Below are positions 8,606 to 17,591 of a stretch of 64,000 nucleotides of DNA, in pieces. The first letter of the stretch is position 1, and each line of letters opens with the position of its first letter. The notes under the pieces are model-generated. The model was not told the origin of the DNA. It ran no database searches and was given only the letters and a program-made list of their open reading frames with translations. The DNA comes from Serratia rubidaea. Lineage in GTDB: Bacteria; Pseudomonadota; Gammaproteobacteria; Enterobacterales; Enterobacteriaceae. Position numbers and translations under genes: made by a program. Location: positions 620,001 to 684,000 of the forward strand of contig LR590463.1 of the NCBI GenBank assembly GCA_901472405.1, read 5' to 3'.

Positions 8606-10099
8606 ATGAACCTGTCGTCGCGCCTTTCCGCCCACCTTGAACGAGGCAAGGTGGGCTTCCCCACCACGCTGGCCAGTTCGGTCGGCGTGATTATGGCCAG
8701 CCCGGTGATCCTGACCGTAACCAGCGGTTTCGGCATCGGCGGCGATACCTTTGCGCTGGCGATGCTGATCGCCTTTGTGATGATGCAGGCGCAGCTCACC
8801 ACTTTTGCCGAGGCGGCGGCGATATTGCCGACCACCGGTTCGGTGTATGACTACATCTCCTGCGGCATGGGGCGCTTCTTCGCCATCACCGGCGCGCTGT
8901 CCGCCTATCTGATCGTGCATATCTTCGCCGGCACGGCGGAGACCATTCTGGCCGGCATTATGGCGCTGGTGAATTTTGAGCATCTCAATACCCTGGCCGC
9001 CAGCCACAACGCCTCGTGGATGGTCGGCGTCGGGCTGGTGGTGATCTTCGGCCTGCTGAACGCGTTCGGCATTGAGGCGTTCGGCAAGGCGGAGATCGTG
9101 CTGACCTTCGGCATGTGGAGCACGCTGGTGATTTTCGGCATCGCCGGTCTGCTGTCGCCGCCGGCGGTGGCGCTGCCCGGCTGGTTCGGCAGCGCGCTGG
9201 ACGTCAGCGATCCCTTTGCGGTGTTCAGCCTGGTGGGGATGGCGATGTTTATGTTTGTCGGCTGTGAACTGGTGACGCCGATGGCGCCGGAGATCAAACG
9301 CTCGGCGTGGGTGATCCCGCGCGCCATGGCGCTGGGGCTGTGCGGCGTCGCCGCCTGCATGGCGCTGTACGGCGCGGCGCTCAGCCATCAGGTGGAGAAC
9401 GTGGTGGTTGACGCCGAGCATCATGTACGCCTGCTGGATACGCCGATGGCGATCCCGGCGTTCGCCGGCCAGGTAATGGGCGAGTTCGGCAAATACTGGC
9501 TGGGCATCGGCCTGCTGCTGGCCGGCGCGGCGACCATCAATACGCTGATGGCCGCGGTGCCGCGCATTCTGTACGGCATGGTGCTGGACGGCGCGCTGCC
9601 GAAGGCCTTCTCCTACCTGCACCCGCGCTTTAAAACGCCGGTGGTCGGCATTGCCGTGGCGGTGCTGATCCCCTGCGTGCACGCCTTCGCCATTCAGGGC
9701 GATCTCGATCGCATTATCCCGATGGTGCTGGCGGCGGTATGCGCCTGGGGCGTGGCCTACCTGCTGGTGACGCTGTCCGTGGTGCTGCTGCGCATCCGGC
9801 GGCCGGATCTGCCGCGCGCCTATAAGTCGCCGCTGTTCCCGCTGCCGCAGATTGTGTCCAGCATCGGCATCGTACTGGCGATTATCTATATCACGCCGCC
9901 GGGCATGCCGCGCAGCGCGGTGTATATCCCGTTCGGCATCATGATCGGCCTGACCGCCGCCTACGCCCTGTTCTGGACGCTGTGCGTGCAGCGGGTCAAC
10001 CCGTTTAAGCCGGTGCCGGTGGAGCAGGTGCTGACGCAGGCGCTGGACAAATCCGAGCGCGAGGAGGTGCCGTTTGATCGCCTTACCTCCCTCGGCTAA
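8606..10099 (+). CDS. APC-superfamily amino-acid/amine permease
   Basis: 497 residues with about twelve to thirteen membrane segments; the first contains the unwound helix motif region ASSVGVIMASP, which in APC transporters binds the substrate amino group. It starts ATG behind GCAGAGGAG, 66 bases after atsB. It begins a tightly packed run of five genes: this permease, an unknown protein, a dehydrogenase, a MoaF-like protein and a second dehydrogenase. Substrate is unknown; an aromatic amine or amino acid is a reasonable inference because the run lies between atsAB and the hpa genes. Confidence 0.82.
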   Translation: MNLSSRLSAHLERGKVGFPTTLASSVGVIMASPVILTVTSGFGIGGDTFALAMLIAFVMMQAQLTTFAEAAAILPTTGSVYDYISCGMGRFFAITGALSAYLIVHIFAGTAETILAGIMALVNFEHLNTLAASHNASWMVGVGLVVIFGLLNAFGIEAFGKAEIVLTFGMWSTLVIFGIAGLLSPPAVALPGWFGSALDVSDPFAVFSLVGMAMFMFVGCELVTPMAPEIKRSAWVIPRAMALGLCGVAACMALYGAALSHQVENVVVDAEHHVRLLDTPMAIPAFAGQVMGEFGKYWLGIGLLLAGAATINTLMAAVPRILYGMVLDGALPKAFSYLHPRFKTPVVGIAVAVLIPCVHAFAIQGDLDRIIPMVLAAVCAWGVAYLLVTLSVVLLRIRRPDLPRAYKSPLFPLPQIVSSIGIVLAIIYITPPGMPRSAVYIPFGIMIGLTAAYALFWTLCVQRVNPFKPVPVEQVLTQALDKSEREEVPFDRLTSLG

Positions 10100-10661
10100 G
10101 CGCCTCTGGCGACATGAGCCGGCCGGCTACCGCGCCGGCGGCGCGCTTGAGCGGCTACAGGCGGACCTGCGCCCGTATGACTGCGAGCGGCTGTCCGCCG
10201 GGCGTTTACGCCTGACGCTGCCGCAGGGGCCGGTGCTGGAGGTCAGCGAGCGGCCGCAGGCGCTGTTTCTGGCGCATATCGTCAGCCACCGCTTTTGCCT
10301 GGGCGGCGACACTTCACTGCCCGGCAGCGTCCGGCTGACGGTGCGCGGCGCCGGCTGGCTGCGGCGCCGCGGCGTGCGTTACCGCACCGTGGGCGATAAG
10401 GCCGCCGCGCGGCGGATCACGGAGTGGCTGGCGCGTTATCCGCAGATTGGCGCAACGCTGGCGCAGCTGGATTTCCGCCATGCGCAGCTGACGCTGGCGG
10501 CGGGGCGCTGGCAGTTCAGCGTCGAACATTTTGCCGCCTGCGAGGTGGTCAGCCGCCTGCCGCCGGGGCGGCGCTATCTGCGCCTGACCGCGGCGCAGCG
10601 CTGTCTGCTGCTCAGCGCCTGTCTGATGGTGGCGCAACTGATGGAGAAAATGAATGACTAG
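10074..10661 (+). CDS. Uncharacterised protein, DUF3156-like
   Basis: 195 residues with no signal peptide and no catalytic motif I recognise. It is rich in Arg and Ala, with a hydrophobic stretch near the C-terminus (LLLSACLMVAQLM). It starts inside the end of the permease gene (26-base overlap) and its own end overlaps the next dehydrogenase by eight bases, so it is a real part of this operon rather than a chance frame. I recall a DUF3156 family near similar permeases, but that is memory, not a search. The function is unknown; a permease-associated or substrate-handling role is possible. Confidence 0.6.
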   Translation: MIALPPSAKRLWRHEPAGYRAGGALERLQADLRPYDCERLSAGRLRLTLPQGPVLEVSERPQALFLAHIVSHRFCLGGDTSLPGSVRLTVRGAGWLRRRGVRYRTVGDKAAARRITEWLARYPQIGATLAQLDFRHAQLTLAAGRWQFSVEHFAACEVVSRLPPGRRYLRLTAAQRCLLLSACLMVAQLMEKMND

Positions 10662-11436
10662 AAGCGTGGTGATTACCGGCGGCGGCACCGGCATCGGCGC
10701 CGCCTGCGCCCGGCTGCTGGCCGGGCAGGGCGATCGGGTGTTTATTATCGGCCGTCGCGCCGCGCCGCTGCAGGCGCTGGCGGCGGAGACAGGCGCAACG
10801 GCGCTGGTGGGCGATGCCGCCAGCGGCGACAGCTGGCGCGACGTGCTGCTGCCGCAGATTATGCGCCAGGCCGGGCGCATCGACTGCCTGATTGCCAGCG
10901 CCGGCGGCATGGGGCTGGGGGCGCTGGGCGATATGACGGACGACGAGTGGCGGCAGGCGCTGGACAGCAACCTCAACAGCGCCTTCGCCAGCGTGCGCGC
11001 CTGCCTGCCGGCGTTGGTGAACAGCGGCGGCAACCTGCTGCTGGTGGCGTCGATCGCCTCGCTGGCCGCCGGCCCGGCGGCGTGCGGCTATGTGACCGCC
11101 AAGCACGGGCTGATCGGCCTGATGCGCTCCGTCGCGCGTGATTACGGCCCGCTCGGGGTGCGCGCCAACGCCATCTGCCCCGGCTGGGTGACCACGCCGA
11201 TGGCCGATGACGAGATGCAGCCGCTGATGGCGGCGCACGGCTGGACGCTGGAGCAGGCCTACCGCGAGGTCTGCCGCGACGTGCCGCTGCGGCGGCCGGC
11301 CAGCCCGGCAGAGATCGCCGAGGCGTGCCGGTTTCTCTGTTCACCGCAGGCGTCGATCATCACCGGCGCTACGCTGGTGGCCGACGGCGGCGCCGGCGCG
11401 GTGGATGTCCCAACCCTGGCTTTTACTTCCTTATAA
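10654..11436 (+). CDS. Short-chain dehydrogenase/reductase
   Basis: 260 residues, classical SDR. The cofactor loop is TGGGTGIG (about 8-15), a catalytic Ser lies in LLLVASIASLA, and the YxxxK pair is in YVTAK. It should interconvert an alcohol and a carbonyl, or a related substrate, with NAD(P). It overlaps the preceding gene by eight bases and is followed after ten bases by the moaF-like gene. It may process an aldehyde or alcohol from amine oxidation; the substrate is not deducible. Confidence 0.85.
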   Translation: MTRSVVITGGGTGIGAACARLLAGQGDRVFIIGRRAAPLQALAAETGATALVGDAASGDSWRDVLLPQIMRQAGRIDCLIASAGGMGLGALGDMTDDEWRQALDSNLNSAFASVRACLPALVNSGGNLLLVASIASLAAGPAACGYVTAKHGLIGLMRSVARDYGPLGVRANAICPGWVTTPMADDEMQPLMAAHGWTLEQAYREVCRDVPLRRPASPAEIAEACRFLCSPQASIITGATLVADGGAGAVDVPTLAFTSL

Positions 11437-11446
11437 GGAGCGACCT

Positions 11447-12246
11447 ATGAGTTCAGAAGCGGTGTTTATTCAGGTTGGCGCGCTGGCGGAGGGCTTTGCC
11501 CCGACAGCCATACCCTGCGCGGGCAGGACGATTTGGCCGGGCAGACGCTGAGCCTGCACTTCAGCGACGGCGAGCGCCTTGAGGTGTGCTTTGTCGACGG
11601 GCAGACGCTGCACTGGCGCGGACAGCCGGCGGACTATCGCGCCACCGCGCTGCGTCCCGGCGTGCTGTTTGTCGACTTCCTCGACCCACAGCGCGCCAAC
11701 GCCAGCATTACGCTGGTCTGCAACCAGGCGCAGGGCAATTTTACCGCGCTGTACGGCCAACTGCCGGATGAGGCGCAGGCGCGGCTGGACGCCTTCAGCC
11801 GGGTGGAGCAGGGGCTGCCGCTGACCGCGGTGACGGCCGAGTTCCGCTTTGGCCGGCTGGCGGATAACGCTGCGCCGCTGCCGGCGTTTACCGACGAGCT
11901 GATCGGCATGCGCAATATGTACACCTACAGCCCCACCGAGCGCTACGAGCATATCTACCTGAACGACAATTTCTACGCCTGGCAGTGCCTGGACGGGGTG
12001 GAAAAAGGGCTGGCGGACGTTGACCGCTGCCACTACGTCAAGGTGGCGGAGCAGCTGTACCTGTTTGTCTGGCGCGAGAAGATCATTCCGACCCTCGGCG
12101 TGGTGATGATCGATCTGCAGGCCCTGCGCACCGACGGCAAGATCCTCGGCTATCAGGGCAGCGACTTCAGCGCGCTGAGTAATTTCGCCGTGGGCGCGCA
12201 CGCGCAGGTGCTGAACACCACCCGTCATCCGCGGAGCGGGGCATGA
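11447..12246 (+). CDS. MoaF-like protein of the monoamine-regulon type, frame broken near the start
   Basis: About 266 residues once repaired. It starts ATG behind TAAGGAG. The first 19 codons read MSSEAVFIQVGALAEGFAP; in the written sequence the frame then ends early, but the next frame continues DSHTLRGQDDLAGQTLSLHF to 12246. One C appears to be missing from the run at 11499-11502. Length and sequence character fit the MoaF family, named from the Klebsiella moaEF operon controlled by the monoamine regulator; despite the symbol it is not a molybdopterin gene. Two similar half-domains (calycin-like strands) are plausible. The biochemical role is unknown. It overlaps the next dehydrogenase by four bases. 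Confidence 0.7.
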
Positions 12247-13028
12247 CCTTCGCCGCGGAGGCGTTCCGCGGCCAGGTGGTGCTGGTGACCGGCGGCGCGC
12301 AGGGCATCGGGCTGGCGATCGCCGGCGCCTTTGCCCGGCTGGGGGCCACGGTGGTGTTGGCCGACCTCCAGCATGACAAGGCGCGCCAGGCGGCGGAGCA
12401 GCTGACGGCGCAGGGCGGTTCGGCGCAGGCGCTGGCGTGCGATCTGTCCGACGCGGCGCAGATTGCGCTGCTGGTGGAGCAGGTGACGCAGCGCTGCGGG
12501 CGGCTGGACGTGGTGGTGCACAACGCCGCCTATTTTCCGCTGACGCCGTTTGCCGAGATTGACCGCGCGCTGCTGCAGCGCACCCTCAGCGTCAACCTGA
12601 TGGCGCCGTTTCATCTGGCGCAGGCGGCGCTGCCGTGGATGCGCCGCCAGGGCGGCGGGCGCATTCTGGTGACCTCGTCGGTGACCGGGCCGAAGGTGGC
12701 CTATCCCGGACTGGCGCACTATGCCGCCTCCAAGGCCGGGGTGAACGGCTTTATCCGCGCCGCCGCGCTGGAGCTGGCGCCGTACGGCATTACGGTCAAC
12801 GGCGTGGAGCCGGGCATGATCCGCACGCCGGCGATGGCGAACCTGGGGGATGCCTCGCTCAATCAGGCGATCGGCGGCGCGGTGCCGCTCGGCCGGCTGG
12901 GGGAGCCGGAAGATATCGCCGCGGCGATGGTGTTTCTCGCCTCGGCGGCGGCGGGGTATATCACCGGCCAGACGCTGGTGGTGGACGGCGGCGCACTGCT
13001 GCCGGAGGCCCAACTGCCCGCCTCCTGA
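12243..13028 (+). CDS. Short-chain dehydrogenase/reductase
   Basis: 261 residues, classical SDR. TGGAQGIG binds the cofactor (about 15-22), VVHNAA is the NNAG-like structural motif, the catalytic Ser lies in ILVTSSVTG, and the YxxxK pair is in YAASK. The ATGA overlap couples it to moaF. In Klebsiella moaF is paired with moaE; I cannot confirm from sequence alone whether this is the MoaE counterpart. It ends only six bases from the convergent hpaR gene. Probably oxidises an alcohol intermediate; substrate unknown. Confidence 0.85.
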   Translation: MTFAAEAFRGQVVLVTGGAQGIGLAIAGAFARLGATVVLADLQHDKARQAAEQLTAQGGSAQALACDLSDAAQIALLVEQVTQRCGRLDVVVHNAAYFPLTPFAEIDRALLQRTLSVNLMAPFHLAQAALPWMRRQGGGRILVTSSVTGPKVAYPGLAHYAASKAGVNGFIRAAALELAPYGITVNGVEPGMIRTPAMANLGDASLNQAIGGAVPLGRLGEPEDIAAAMVFLASAAAGYITGQTLVVDGGALLPEAQLPAS

Positions 13029-13033
13029 GGCCG

Positions 13034-13486
13034 TTACTTCTTGGCGGGCTGCGCAGTCAGGCTGACGGGCTGCTGCTCGCCGAGGGTGATCAGCTCATCC
13101 AGCAGCGTCATCAGCTGCTGCATTTTCTCCGGCGAGAACGCCGCTTCAATCTCACCGTAGCCCTGCTCGACCTGGTGGCGCGCCACTTCATACAGCTCCT
13201 GGCCCTGCTGGGTCAGCGAGACGTACAGCTTGCGCTGATCGTTAACCGGCTTCAGGCGGAAGATCAGCTTGTCACGCTCCATGCGCGACAGAATGCCGGT
13301 CAGGCTGGGGCGCAGGATGCAGGTCTGCGCCGCCAGCTCATGGAATTCGATGGAGCGCTGGTCGGCCAGCACGCGGATGATGCGCCACTGCTGCTCGGTC
13401 AGGTTGTGGCTTTTCAGAATCGGGCGGAAGAAGCCCATGGCGGTTTCGCGCGCCTGCAACAGGGCAATGGTAAGGGATTCATGCAT
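13034..13486 (-). CDS. hpaR: MarR-family repressor of homoprotocatechuate degradation
   Basis: 150 residues from the ATG that gives MHESLTIALLQ, matching the usual HpaR start; an in-frame ATG seven codons upstream (13507) is less likely. A winged helix-turn-helix occupies about 30-110, with QQWRIIRVLA and the recognition region ILRPSLTGILSRM. HpaR represses the meta-cleavage operon and is released by 4-hydroxyphenylacetate or related acids. It is divergent from hpaG1, and the gap between them holds two TTAATA-type palindromes that are good operator candidates. Confidence 0.92.
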   Translation of the reverse strand: MHESLTIALLQARETAMGFFRPILKSHNLTEQQWRIIRVLADQRSIEFHELAAQTCILRPSLTGILSRMERDKLIFRLKPVNDQRKLYVSLTQQGQELYEVARHQVEQGYGEIEAAFSPEKMQQLMTLLDELITLGEQQPVSLTAQPAKK

Positions 13487-13800
13487 ATGTCTGGCCTTTG
13501 CTATCAAGGTGTTGGCGCATCCGGCGTGCTGGCGCCGGCCGCTTGTCTTTTATTAATAACTTAATAGTAGCCATATTTGGCGCCGTGGATAAAGGGAAAA
13601 TGCCTACCGAGGTGAAAAATAGCGCGGAAAAGCACTAATTCTTTGAATTATCGCCAATATGTTTTGAGATTGTGAATATTTTGTTATCACGATCACAAAT
13701 CAAATTAACGGCGTTGCGTAAATGCTGAGCAGCGGTTAAAAGTAATCATTAATATATTAACGAATGCCGGATATCCTGATTTGTGACGATAGGAGTTTGC
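13487..13800. promoter_or_regulatory. hpaR-hpaG divergent control region
   Basis: About 300 AT-rich bases between two divergent genes. It holds two palindromes with the same TTAAT core: TATTAATAACTTAATA at 13551-13566, and TTAATATATTAA at 13749-13760 (flanked CA/CG). One lies about 65 bases upstream of the hpaR start and the other about 40 bases upstream of hpaG1. A CRP-like half site, read on the minus strand as TTTGTGATCGTGATA, lies near 13685-13700. Binding by HpaR and CRP is inferred. Confidence 0.55.
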
Positions 13801-14433
13801 ATGAAAGGAACCGTATTTTCGGTGGCGCTCAACCACCGCAGCCAGATGGACGCCTGGGACCAGACGTTCCGCGACGCGCCCTATAAGACCCCGCCGAAGA
13901 CCCCAGTATGGTTTATCAAACCGCGTAATACCTACCTGAGCCACGGCGGTCGGATCCCGCTGCCGGCGGCAGAAAAAGTTTACAGCGGCGGCACGCTGGC
14001 GCTGGTGATCGGCGATACCGCCCGCCAGGTGCCGGCGGCGCAGGCGGCGGCGCATATCGCCGGCTACGCGCTGGCCAACGACGTCAGCCTGGCGGAGAGC
14101 AGCTTTTACCGCCCGGCGATCAAGGCCAAGTGCCGCGACGGTTTCTGCCCGCTGGGGGAGATGGCGCAGCTGGATAACATCGACCGGCTGCAGATCGTCA
14201 CCGAGATCAACGGCGTGGAGCAGGACCGCTGGTCAACGGCGGATCTGGTGCGCTCCGGCGCCGAACTGCTGGCCGCCATCAGCGACTTTATTACCCTGCG
14301 GCCGGGCGACGTGCTGCTGATCGGTACGCCGCATCAGCGCGTGGCGATTAACCCGGGCGATGAGGTGACGATCCGCGCCGCCGGCCTGCCGGCGCTCAGC
14401 AATGTTGCGGTTTTGGAAGGAGGGCAAGCATGA
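13801..14433 (+). CDS. hpaG1: HpaG1: N-terminal-type decarboxylase/isomerase of the homoprotocatechuate pathway
   Basis: 210 residues, fumarylacetoacetate-hydrolase fold. In E. coli the equivalent is the first half of a fused protein that decarboxylates 5-oxo-pent-3-ene-1,2,5-tricarboxylate and isomerises the diene product. The start is the ATG at 13801, with AGGAG seven bases upstream; the frame also has an earlier start at 13783 that lacks a good site. It overlaps hpaG2 by four bases (ATGA). The split into two genes is normal for some enterobacteria. Confidence 0.87.
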   Translation: MKGTVFSVALNHRSQMDAWDQTFRDAPYKTPPKTPVWFIKPRNTYLSHGGRIPLPAAEKVYSGGTLALVIGDTARQVPAAQAAAHIAGYALANDVSLAESSFYRPAIKAKCRDGFCPLGEMAQLDNIDRLQIVTEINGVEQDRWSTADLVRSGAELLAAISDFITLRPGDVLLIGTPHQRVAINPGDEVTIRAAGLPALSNVAVLEGGQA

Positions 14434-15195
14434 AGCACGCGCGCATTCGCCATCACGGCCAGATCTTTAACGTCAGCGTCGACCAGCAGCTGCGGGGTGA
14501 CGCTGCCGGACGGCACGCAGCTCAACGAAACCGACGTCGAATGGCTGCCGCCGGCGCAGGGCACGGTGTTCGCGCTGGGGCTGAACTATGCCGACCACGC
14601 CAGCGAACTGGAATTTAAAGCGCCGGAAGAGCCGCTGGTGTTTCTGAAGGCGGCCAATACCCTGACCGGCCACCGCCAGGTCTCGGTGCGTCCGGCCGGC
14701 GTCGACTATATGCACTACGAGGCCGAGCTGGTGGCGGTGATCGGTAAAACCGCCCGTCACGTCAGCCGCGAACAGGCGATGGAGTACGTCGCCGGCTACA
14801 CCCTGTGCAACGACTACGCCATCCGCGACTACCTGGAAAACTACTACCGGCCGAACCTGCGGGTGAAAAGCCGCGACGGGCTGACGCCGATCGGCCCGTA
14901 TATCGTCGACCGCGACGATATCGGCGACCCGCACCGCCTGCAGCTCAGCACCTATATCAACGGCGAGCTGCGCCAGCGCGGCACCACCGCCGACATGATT
15001 TTCGATATCCCGTATCTCATCAGCTACCTCAGCGAATTTATGACGCTGCAGCCGGGCGACATGATCGCCACCGGCACGCCGAAAGGGCTGGCCGACGTGC
15101 AGCCGGGGGACGAAGTGGTGGTGGAGATTGAGGGCATCGGCCGCCTGGTCAACCACATTATCAGCGAACACGATTATCAGGAGAGCCTGCGATGA
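14430..15195 (+). CDS. hpaG2: HpaG2: C-terminal-type decarboxylase/isomerase, frame broken near the start
   Basis: About 254 residues after repair, fumarylacetoacetate-hydrolase fold; it carries the second activity of the HpaG pair. The conserved core is ALGLNYADHASEL. Metal ligands are expected in MHYEAELVAVIG and in the stretch near CNDYAIRDYL. From the ATG at 14430 the frame reads MKHARIRHHGQIFNVSVD, then is thrown off by an extra G in the run 14494-14497; removing one G continues RVTLPDGTQLNETDVEWLPP. This is almost surely a sequencing error, since the rest of the pathway is intact. It overlaps hpaE by four bases. Confidence 0.85.
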
Positions 15196-16646
15196 AAACC
15201 ATCAACCATTGGATCGACGGTAAAAACGTCGCCAGCAGCGAGTACTTCACCACCACCAACCCGGCCAACGGCGAGGTGCTGGCGGAGGTGGCTTCCGGCG
15301 GGCAGGCGGAGATCGCGCAGGCGGTGGCGGCGGCCAAGGCGGCGTTTCCGAAGTGGGCCAATACGCCGATGAAGGAGCGCGCGCGCCTGATGCGCCGGCT
15401 GGGTGAGCTGATCGATGAAAACGTGCCGCAGATTGCCGAGATGGAAACCGCCGACACCGGCCTGCCGATCCACCAGACCAAAAACGTGCTGATCCCACGC
15501 GCCTCGCACAACTTCGAGTTCTTCGCCGAGGTGTGCCAGCAGATGAACGGCAAGACCTACCCGGTGGACGACAAGATGCTCAACTACACCCTGGTGCAGC
15601 CGGTCGGGGTGTGTGCGCTGGTGTCGCCGTGGAACGTGCCGTTTATGACCGCCACCTGGAAGACCGCGCCCTGCCTGGCGCTGGGCAATACCGCGGTGCT
15701 GAAAATGTCCGAGCTGTCGCCGCTGTCCGCCGACCGTCTGGGGGAGCTGGCGCTGGAAGCCGGCATTCCGGCCGGGGTGCTGAACGTGGTGCAGGGCTAC
15801 GGCGCCACCGCCGGCGACGCGCTGGTGCGCCACCCGGACGTGCGGGCGGTCTCCTTTACCGGCGGCACCGCCACCGGCCGCCGCATTATGCAGAGCGCCG
15901 GGCTGAAAAAATATTCGATGGAGCTGGGCGGCAAATCGCCGGTGCTGGTGTTTGAGGACGCCGACATCGAGCGCGCGCTGGACGCCGCGCTGTTCACTAT
16001 CTTCTCCATCAACGGTGAACGCTGCACCGCCGGTTCGCGCATCTTCATCCAGGAAAGCATCTACCCGGAATTCGTCAAACGCTTCGCCGAGCGCGCCAAC
16101 CGCCTGCGGGTGGGCGACCCGACCGATCCGCAGACCCAGGTCGGCGCGTTAATCAGCCAGCAGCACTGGGAAAAGGTGTCCGGCTATATCCGCCTGGGCG
16201 TGGAAGAGGGCGCTACGCTGCTGGCCGGCGGACCGGACAAGCCGCAGGGGCTGGAGTACGGCAACTTCCTGCGGCCGACGGTGCTGGCGGACGTCGACAA
16301 CCGCATGCGCGTGGCGCAGGAGGAGATTTTCGGCCCGGTGGCCTGCCTGCTGCCGTTCAAGTCGGAAGAAGACGGCCTGCGGATGGCCAACGACGTGGAA
16401 TACGGTTTGGCGTCCTATATCTGGACCCAGGATGTCAGCAAGGTGATGCGCCTGGCGCGCAATATCGAAGCCGGCATGGTGTTCGTCAATACGCAGAACG
16501 TGCGCGACCTGCGCCAGCCGTTCGGCGGCGTGAAGGCCTCCGGCACCGGCCGCGAAGGCGGCGAGTACAGCTTTGAAGTGTTCGCCGAGATGAAGAACGT
16601 CTGTATCTCAATGGGCGACCATCCGATCCCGCGCTGGGGCGTCTGA
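15192..16646 (+). CDS. hpaE: 5-carboxymethyl-2-hydroxymuconate semialdehyde dehydrogenase
   Basis: 484 residues, aldehyde-dehydrogenase superfamily. It oxidises the ring-cleavage semialdehyde to the acid with NAD. Visible motifs are SPWNVPFM (cofactor/Asn site), FTGGTATGRR (Rossmann glycine loop), the general-base segment MELGGKSP with its Glu, and the nucleophile Cys in NGERCTAGSR (about residue 279). The ATGA overlap with hpaG2 and its place in the E-D-F-H-I order confirm the assignment. Confidence 0.93.
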   Translation: MKTINHWIDGKNVASSEYFTTTNPANGEVLAEVASGGQAEIAQAVAAAKAAFPKWANTPMKERARLMRRLGELIDENVPQIAEMETADTGLPIHQTKNVLIPRASHNFEFFAEVCQQMNGKTYPVDDKMLNYTLVQPVGVCALVSPWNVPFMTATWKTAPCLALGNTAVLKMSELSPLSADRLGELALEAGIPAGVLNVVQGYGATAGDALVRHPDVRAVSFTGGTATGRRIMQSAGLKKYSMELGGKSPVLVFEDADIERALDAALFTIFSINGERCTAGSRIFIQESIYPEFVKRFAERANRLRVGDPTDPQTQVGALISQQHWEKVSGYIRLGVEEGATLLAGGPDKPQGLEYGNFLRPTVLADVDNRMRVAQEEIFGPVACLLPFKSEEDGLRMANDVEYGLASYIWTQDVSKVMRLARNIEAGMVFVNTQNVRDLRQPFGGVKASGTGREGGEYSFEVFAEMKNVCISMGDHPIPRWGV

Positions 16647-16724
16647 GCCTGATGTTTTTGAATTAAAAACAGGACTATACCCGATAGCCGGCGGATGGCG
16701 GCCAGACGGGGGATAGGAGGACTT

Positions 16725-17582
16725 ATGGGTAAGTTAGCGTTAGCCGCAAAGATTACGCATGTTCCATCGATGTATCTGTCCGAACTGCCGGGTAAAAACC
16801 ACGGCTGCCGTCAGGGGGCGATCGACGGCCACAAAGAGATCAGCGCGCGCTGCCGGGAAATGGGCGTCGACACCATTATCGTGTTCGATACCCACTGGCT
16901 GGTGAACAGCGCCTACCACATCAACTGCAGCGACCATTTTGCCGGCGTCTACACCAGCAACGAACTGCCGCACTTTATCCGCGATATGGGCTACGAGTAC
17001 GACGGCAACCCGCAGCTGGGACAGCTGATCGCCGATGAGGCCTGCAAGCTCGGCGTGCGCGCCAAGGCGCACAATATTCCCAGCCTGAAGCTGGAGTACG
17101 GCACGCTGGTGCCGATGCGCTATATGAACGGCGATCGCCACTTCAAGGTGGTGTCGATCTCCGCCTTCTGCACCGTGCACGACTTTGCTGACAGCCGCCG
17201 GCTGGGCGAGGCGATCGGCACCGCCATCGAAAAATATGACGGCACCGTGGCGGTGCTCGCCAGCGGTTCGCTGTCGCACCGCTTTATCGACGACCAGCGC
17301 GCCGAAGAGGGCATGAACAGCTACACCCGCCAGTTTGACCAGCAGATGGACGAACGGGTGGTGAAGCTGTGGGCCGAGGGGCGCTTCCGCGAGTTTTGCG
17401 AGATGCTGCCGGAGTACGCCGATTACTGCTACGGCGAGGGCAATATGCACGACACCGTGATGCTGCTGGGGCTGCTCGGCTGGGATAAGTACGACGGCAA
17501 GGTGGAGTTTATCACCCCGCTGTTCGCCAGTTCCGGCACCGGCCAGGTCAACGCCGTGTTCCCGCTCCCCGCAGAAGCCTGA
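16725..17582 (+). CDS. hpaD: 3,4-dihydroxyphenylacetate 2,3-dioxygenase
   Basis: 285 residues, LigB/class III extradiol dioxygenase. It opens the homoprotocatechuate ring with O2 using Fe(II). The N-terminal GKLALAAKITHVPSMYLSE gives one iron His (THVPS); a second conserved His lies in DTHWLV. I chose the ATG at 16725, with GGAGG seven bases upstream, rather than the earlier in-frame ATG at 16695. It lies about 80 bases after hpaE and is followed within ten bases by hpaF. Confidence 0.92.
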   Translation: MGKLALAAKITHVPSMYLSELPGKNHGCRQGAIDGHKEISARCREMGVDTIIVFDTHWLVNSAYHINCSDHFAGVYTSNELPHFIRDMGYEYDGNPQLGQLIADEACKLGVRAKAHNIPSLKLEYGTLVPMRYMNGDRHFKVVSISAFCTVHDFADSRRLGEAIGTAIEKYDGTVAVLASGSLSHRFIDDQRAEEGMNSYTRQFDQQMDERVVKLWAEGRFREFCEMLPEYADYCYGEGNMHDTVMLLGLLGWDKYDGKVEFITPLFASSGTGQVNAVFPLPAEA

Positions 17583-17591
17583 GGAAAAACC

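Noticed and set aside
11447..12246. Programmed frameshift in the moaF-like gene
   Set aside because: The break lies in a simple C run without slippery heptamer or downstream signal, and many other genes show the same kind of break, so an error is more likely.
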